From JAKQHY01 sp034429475 (lineage in GTDB: Bacteria > Chloroflexota > Anaerolineae > B4-G1 > SLSP01): a stretch of DNA of 45,834 nt. The notes beneath the pieces are model-generated. The model worked only from the letters and a program-made list of their open reading frames with translations. It was not told the origin of the DNA and searched no databases. Location of the stretch: contig DAOUGD010000328.1 in the NCBI GenBank assembly GCA_034429475.1, positions 1-45,834 of the forward strand. Reading direction: 5' to 3'. The translations under genes and the position numbers were made by a program. Below are positions 44,310-45,834 of the stretch, one piece after another. How positions within the stretch are numbered: position 1 is the stretch's first letter; each line of letters opens with the position of its first letter.

Positions 44310-44988
44310 TAACGATTTCGCCATCTGCTAACGTGATCACGCGCGTGGCCCGCCTGGCTACGTCCTTGTCGTGCGTGACGAGGACGACGGTTTTGCCGGC
44401 GGCGGCGAGGGCGGCGAACACGTCCAGCACGGCGGCGGTGGTGGCGGAGTCGAGGCTGCCGGTCGGCTCGTCGGCGACGATGAGCGCGGGGTCGTTGGCG
44501 AGGGCGCGGGCGATGGCGACGCGCTGCTGTTGCCCGCCGGAGACGGCGGTGGGCGGCTTGCGGGCGTGCTCGGCGATGCCAACTTGCTCCAGCAGGCGCA
44601 TGGCCCGCTCGCGGCGGCGGCGCGGTGTGAGCTGGTGCGCGAAGTCCATTGGCAACATCACGTTTTGCAGGACGGTGAGCGTGGGCAACAATTCAAAGGT
44701 CTGGAAGACGACGCCGACGGTCTGCCCGCGCCAGCGCGCCGCCTGATCCGGGCTGAAGCGATGGATCGGCGTCCCGTCCACCCAGATTTCGCCCCGCGTG
44801 GCCCGATCCAGCCCCGCCAGCACGTTGACGAGCGTGGTCTTTCCCGCGCCGGACTTGCCGGTGATGACGAGAAACTCGCCGCGCTGCACGTCGAGGTCAA
44901 TGCCCTTGAGGGCGACGACGGCCCCGGCGAGACCGTTGTATGCTTTGGTCACGTTGCGCATTGTGATTAAAATTGAGCTTGAGTTCAT
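44302..44988 (-). CDS. ABC transporter ATPase, second of two in the exporter operon
   Basis: 228 residues. LolD/MacB-type ATPase: Walker A GKSGAGKTT, Q-loop VVFQTFELLP, signature VSGGQQQRVAIARAL, Walker B ALIVADEPTGSLD, H-loop VVLVTHDKD. The ATG at 44988 is chosen since GGGAG lies 6 bp upstream; six further codons to 45006 would precede it. The C-terminus ends abruptly at GEIVKR because the repeat supplies the stop. It follows the first ATPase gene after a TTTGACG hairpin and precedes the permease. Confidence 0.94.
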   Translation of the reverse strand: MNSSSILITMRNVTKAYNGLAGAVVALKGIDLDVQRGEFLVITGKSGAGKTTLVNVLAGLDRATRGEIWVDGTPIHRFSPDQAARWRGQTVGVVFQTFELLPTLTVLQNVMLPMDFAHQLTPRRRRERAMRLLEQVGIAEHARKPPTAVSGGQQQRVAIARALANDPALIVADEPTGSLDSATTAAVLDVFAALAAAGKTVVLVTHDKDVARRATRVITLADGEIVKR

Positions 44989-45001
44989 TGTTTCTCCCTT
45001 C

Positions 45002-45051
45002 GTCAAACGTCAAACGTCATTGTTTGATGTTTGACGTTTGACGTTTGACGG
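45002..45051. repeat. CGTCAAA/TTTGACG hairpin between the two ATPase genes
   Basis: Three CGTCAAA units, a CATTG centre, then four TTTGACG units. The first ATPase gene is translated right through: the open arm is read RQTSNVK, the loop HQTM, and the other arm gives TFDV and the TGA stop. Confidence 0.95.
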
Positions 45052-45761
45052 ATGATGATTCCATCCGCCAACACCACCATACGCCCCGCGCGCGTCGCCA
45101 AATCGTCATCGTGCGTGACCATCAGGACGGTTTTGCCGCCATTCACCAATTCCTGGAAGAGCCGGAAGACCATGTCGGCGGTCTTGGAGTCGAGGTTGCC
45201 GGTCGGTTCGTCGGCGGTGATGAGCGGCGGGTCGTTGGCGAGCGCGCGGGCGATGGCGACGCACTGCTGCTGGCCGCCGGAGAGCGCGGCCGGCAACTCG
45301 TGCGCTACGTCCGCCATGCCGACTTGAGCCAGCAGGCGCAGCGCCCGCTCGACGCGCTGTGCGCGGGAGAGCGTCCCGGCGTAGTCCATCGGCAGCAGCA
45401 CGTTTTCGACGGCGGTGAGGGTGGGGAGCAGTTGGAAGAACTGAAAGATCACGCCGATGGAGCGTCCGCGCCACAGGGCGATCTGTTCCTCGGTGAGCGT
45501 ATGCACGGCCGCGCCGTGGACCCACACCTCGCCGGACGTGGGGCGGTCAATGCCCGTCAGCACGTTGATGAGGGTGGACTTCCCGCTGCCCGATTTGCCG
45601 ACGATGGCGACAAATTCGCCGGGACTGACCCGCATGTCCACGCCCCGGAGCGCCGTAAATTCCCCGGCGGCGCTCTTGTAGGTCTTGACCACCTGCCGCA
45701 GGTCAACGAGGTGCCCGTTGGTCGCTTTATCGGTGGGTTGACGGCGATTGAACCAGTTCAT
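45003..45761 (-). CDS. ABC transporter ATPase, first gene of the second exporter operon
   Basis: 252 residues. Walker A GKSGSGKST, Q-loop VIFQFFQLLP, signature LSGGQQQCVAIARAL, Walker B PLITADEPTGNLD, H-loop VLMVTHDDD. The residue after GGQQQ is Cys; nearly all relatives, including the next gene, have Arg there. The C-terminal 15 residues or so (RQTSNVKHQTMTFDV) are repeat-encoded. AGGAGGAAG precedes the ATG by 6 bp. Two different ATPases for one double permease suggest a heterodimeric motor, or a second permease lost; neither can be decided here. Confidence 0.94.
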   Translation of the reverse strand: MNWFNRRQPTDKATNGHLVDLRQVVKTYKSAAGEFTALRGVDMRVSPGEFVAIVGKSGSGKSTLINVLTGIDRPTSGEVWVHGAAVHTLTEEQIALWRGRSIGVIFQFFQLLPTLTAVENVLLPMDYAGTLSRAQRVERALRLLAQVGMADVAHELPAALSGGQQQCVAIARALANDPPLITADEPTGNLDSKTADMVFRLFQELVNGGKTVLMVTHDDDLATRAGRMVVLADGIIIRQTSNVKHQTMTFDV

Positions 45762-45834
45762 CGGTCGCTTCCTCCTCCCTCTTTCTCCGCGCTCCGCGCG
45801 GGGAAAGAGGGGAAATTTTTTTTGTATATTTTTG
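45762..45834 (-). other. Upstream region of the second exporter operon
   Basis: Contains the Shine-Dalgarno of the first ATPase gene, a CCGCGCTCCGCGCGG palindrome and an A/T run with TATACAAAAA on the minus strand. A promoter is likely but no convincing pair of boxes can be named. Confidence 0.3.

Overview
The window reads as a chromosomal segment of a GC-rich (roughly 60 percent by eye), probably filamentous or anaerobic-type Chloroflexota bacterium (Anaerolineae/Ardenticatenia-like). This placement is an inference from the gene repertoire: Thr/Pro-rich linkers behind lipoprotein signals, an XPB helicase with its Bax1 nuclease partner, propeller-type hybrid kinases, and MacAB/HlyD exporters. 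No rRNA, tRNA, CRISPR array, transposase or phage gene was recognised.

Layout. 1-3351 (-): secreted pullulanase, cut by the window edge. 3489-4835 (+): Bax1-type nuclease (DUF790). 4851-10316 (-): a probable run of GAF histidine kinase, XPB helicase, methyltransferase and an AT-rich lipoprotein gene. 10587-13481 (+): uvrA. 13559-14938 (-): membrane-anchored TPR protein. 15115-18756 (+): rnhB, a GT4 glycosyltransferase and an S10 carboxypeptidase. 18905-26601 (-): an HtrA-type protease, then, upstream of it, an export operon of HlyD/MacA adaptor, MacB-type ATPase, MacB-type permease and two LTxxQ, Gly/Met/Pro-rich lipoproteins. 26985-29114 (+): the divergent OmpR-type response regulator and kinase that probably control that exporter. 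29264-30604 (-): apiosidase-like (DUF4038) glycoside hydrolase. 30794-31303 (+): DUF3795 zinc protein. 31402-39141 (+): two large hybrid histidine kinases (propeller type, then PAS/PocR type). 39289-45761 (-): a second exporter operon with two ATPases, one double-FtsX permease and a tandem double HlyD adaptor.

The outstanding property is the density of short tandem repeats with a 7-bp (sometimes 8-bp) unit, often arranged as two inverted arms forming a hairpin. At least ten unrelated unit families occur, comparable to the STRR repeats of cyanobacteria and, in their habit of entering genes, to Rickettsia palindromic elements. They occupy most intergenic gaps. They form the 5' leaders of uvrA and of both arms of the exporter/two-component divergon. 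They supply the stop codons of about ten genes. They also lie inside the reading frames of XPB, Bax1, a hybrid kinase, a HlyD adaptor and an ABC permease, where they encode extra low-complexity peptide. The orientation of each array follows a simple rule: the strand without stops is read inside genes, the strand with stops sits at gene ends.

A second notable signal is regulatory. Between the divergent exporter and two-component operons lie four YYYCAG boxes spaced exactly 11 bp apart, ending 9 bp before a TATAAT, plus an opposite-facing pair with the same 11-bp period. This is the geometry expected for an OmpR/PhoB-family regulator.
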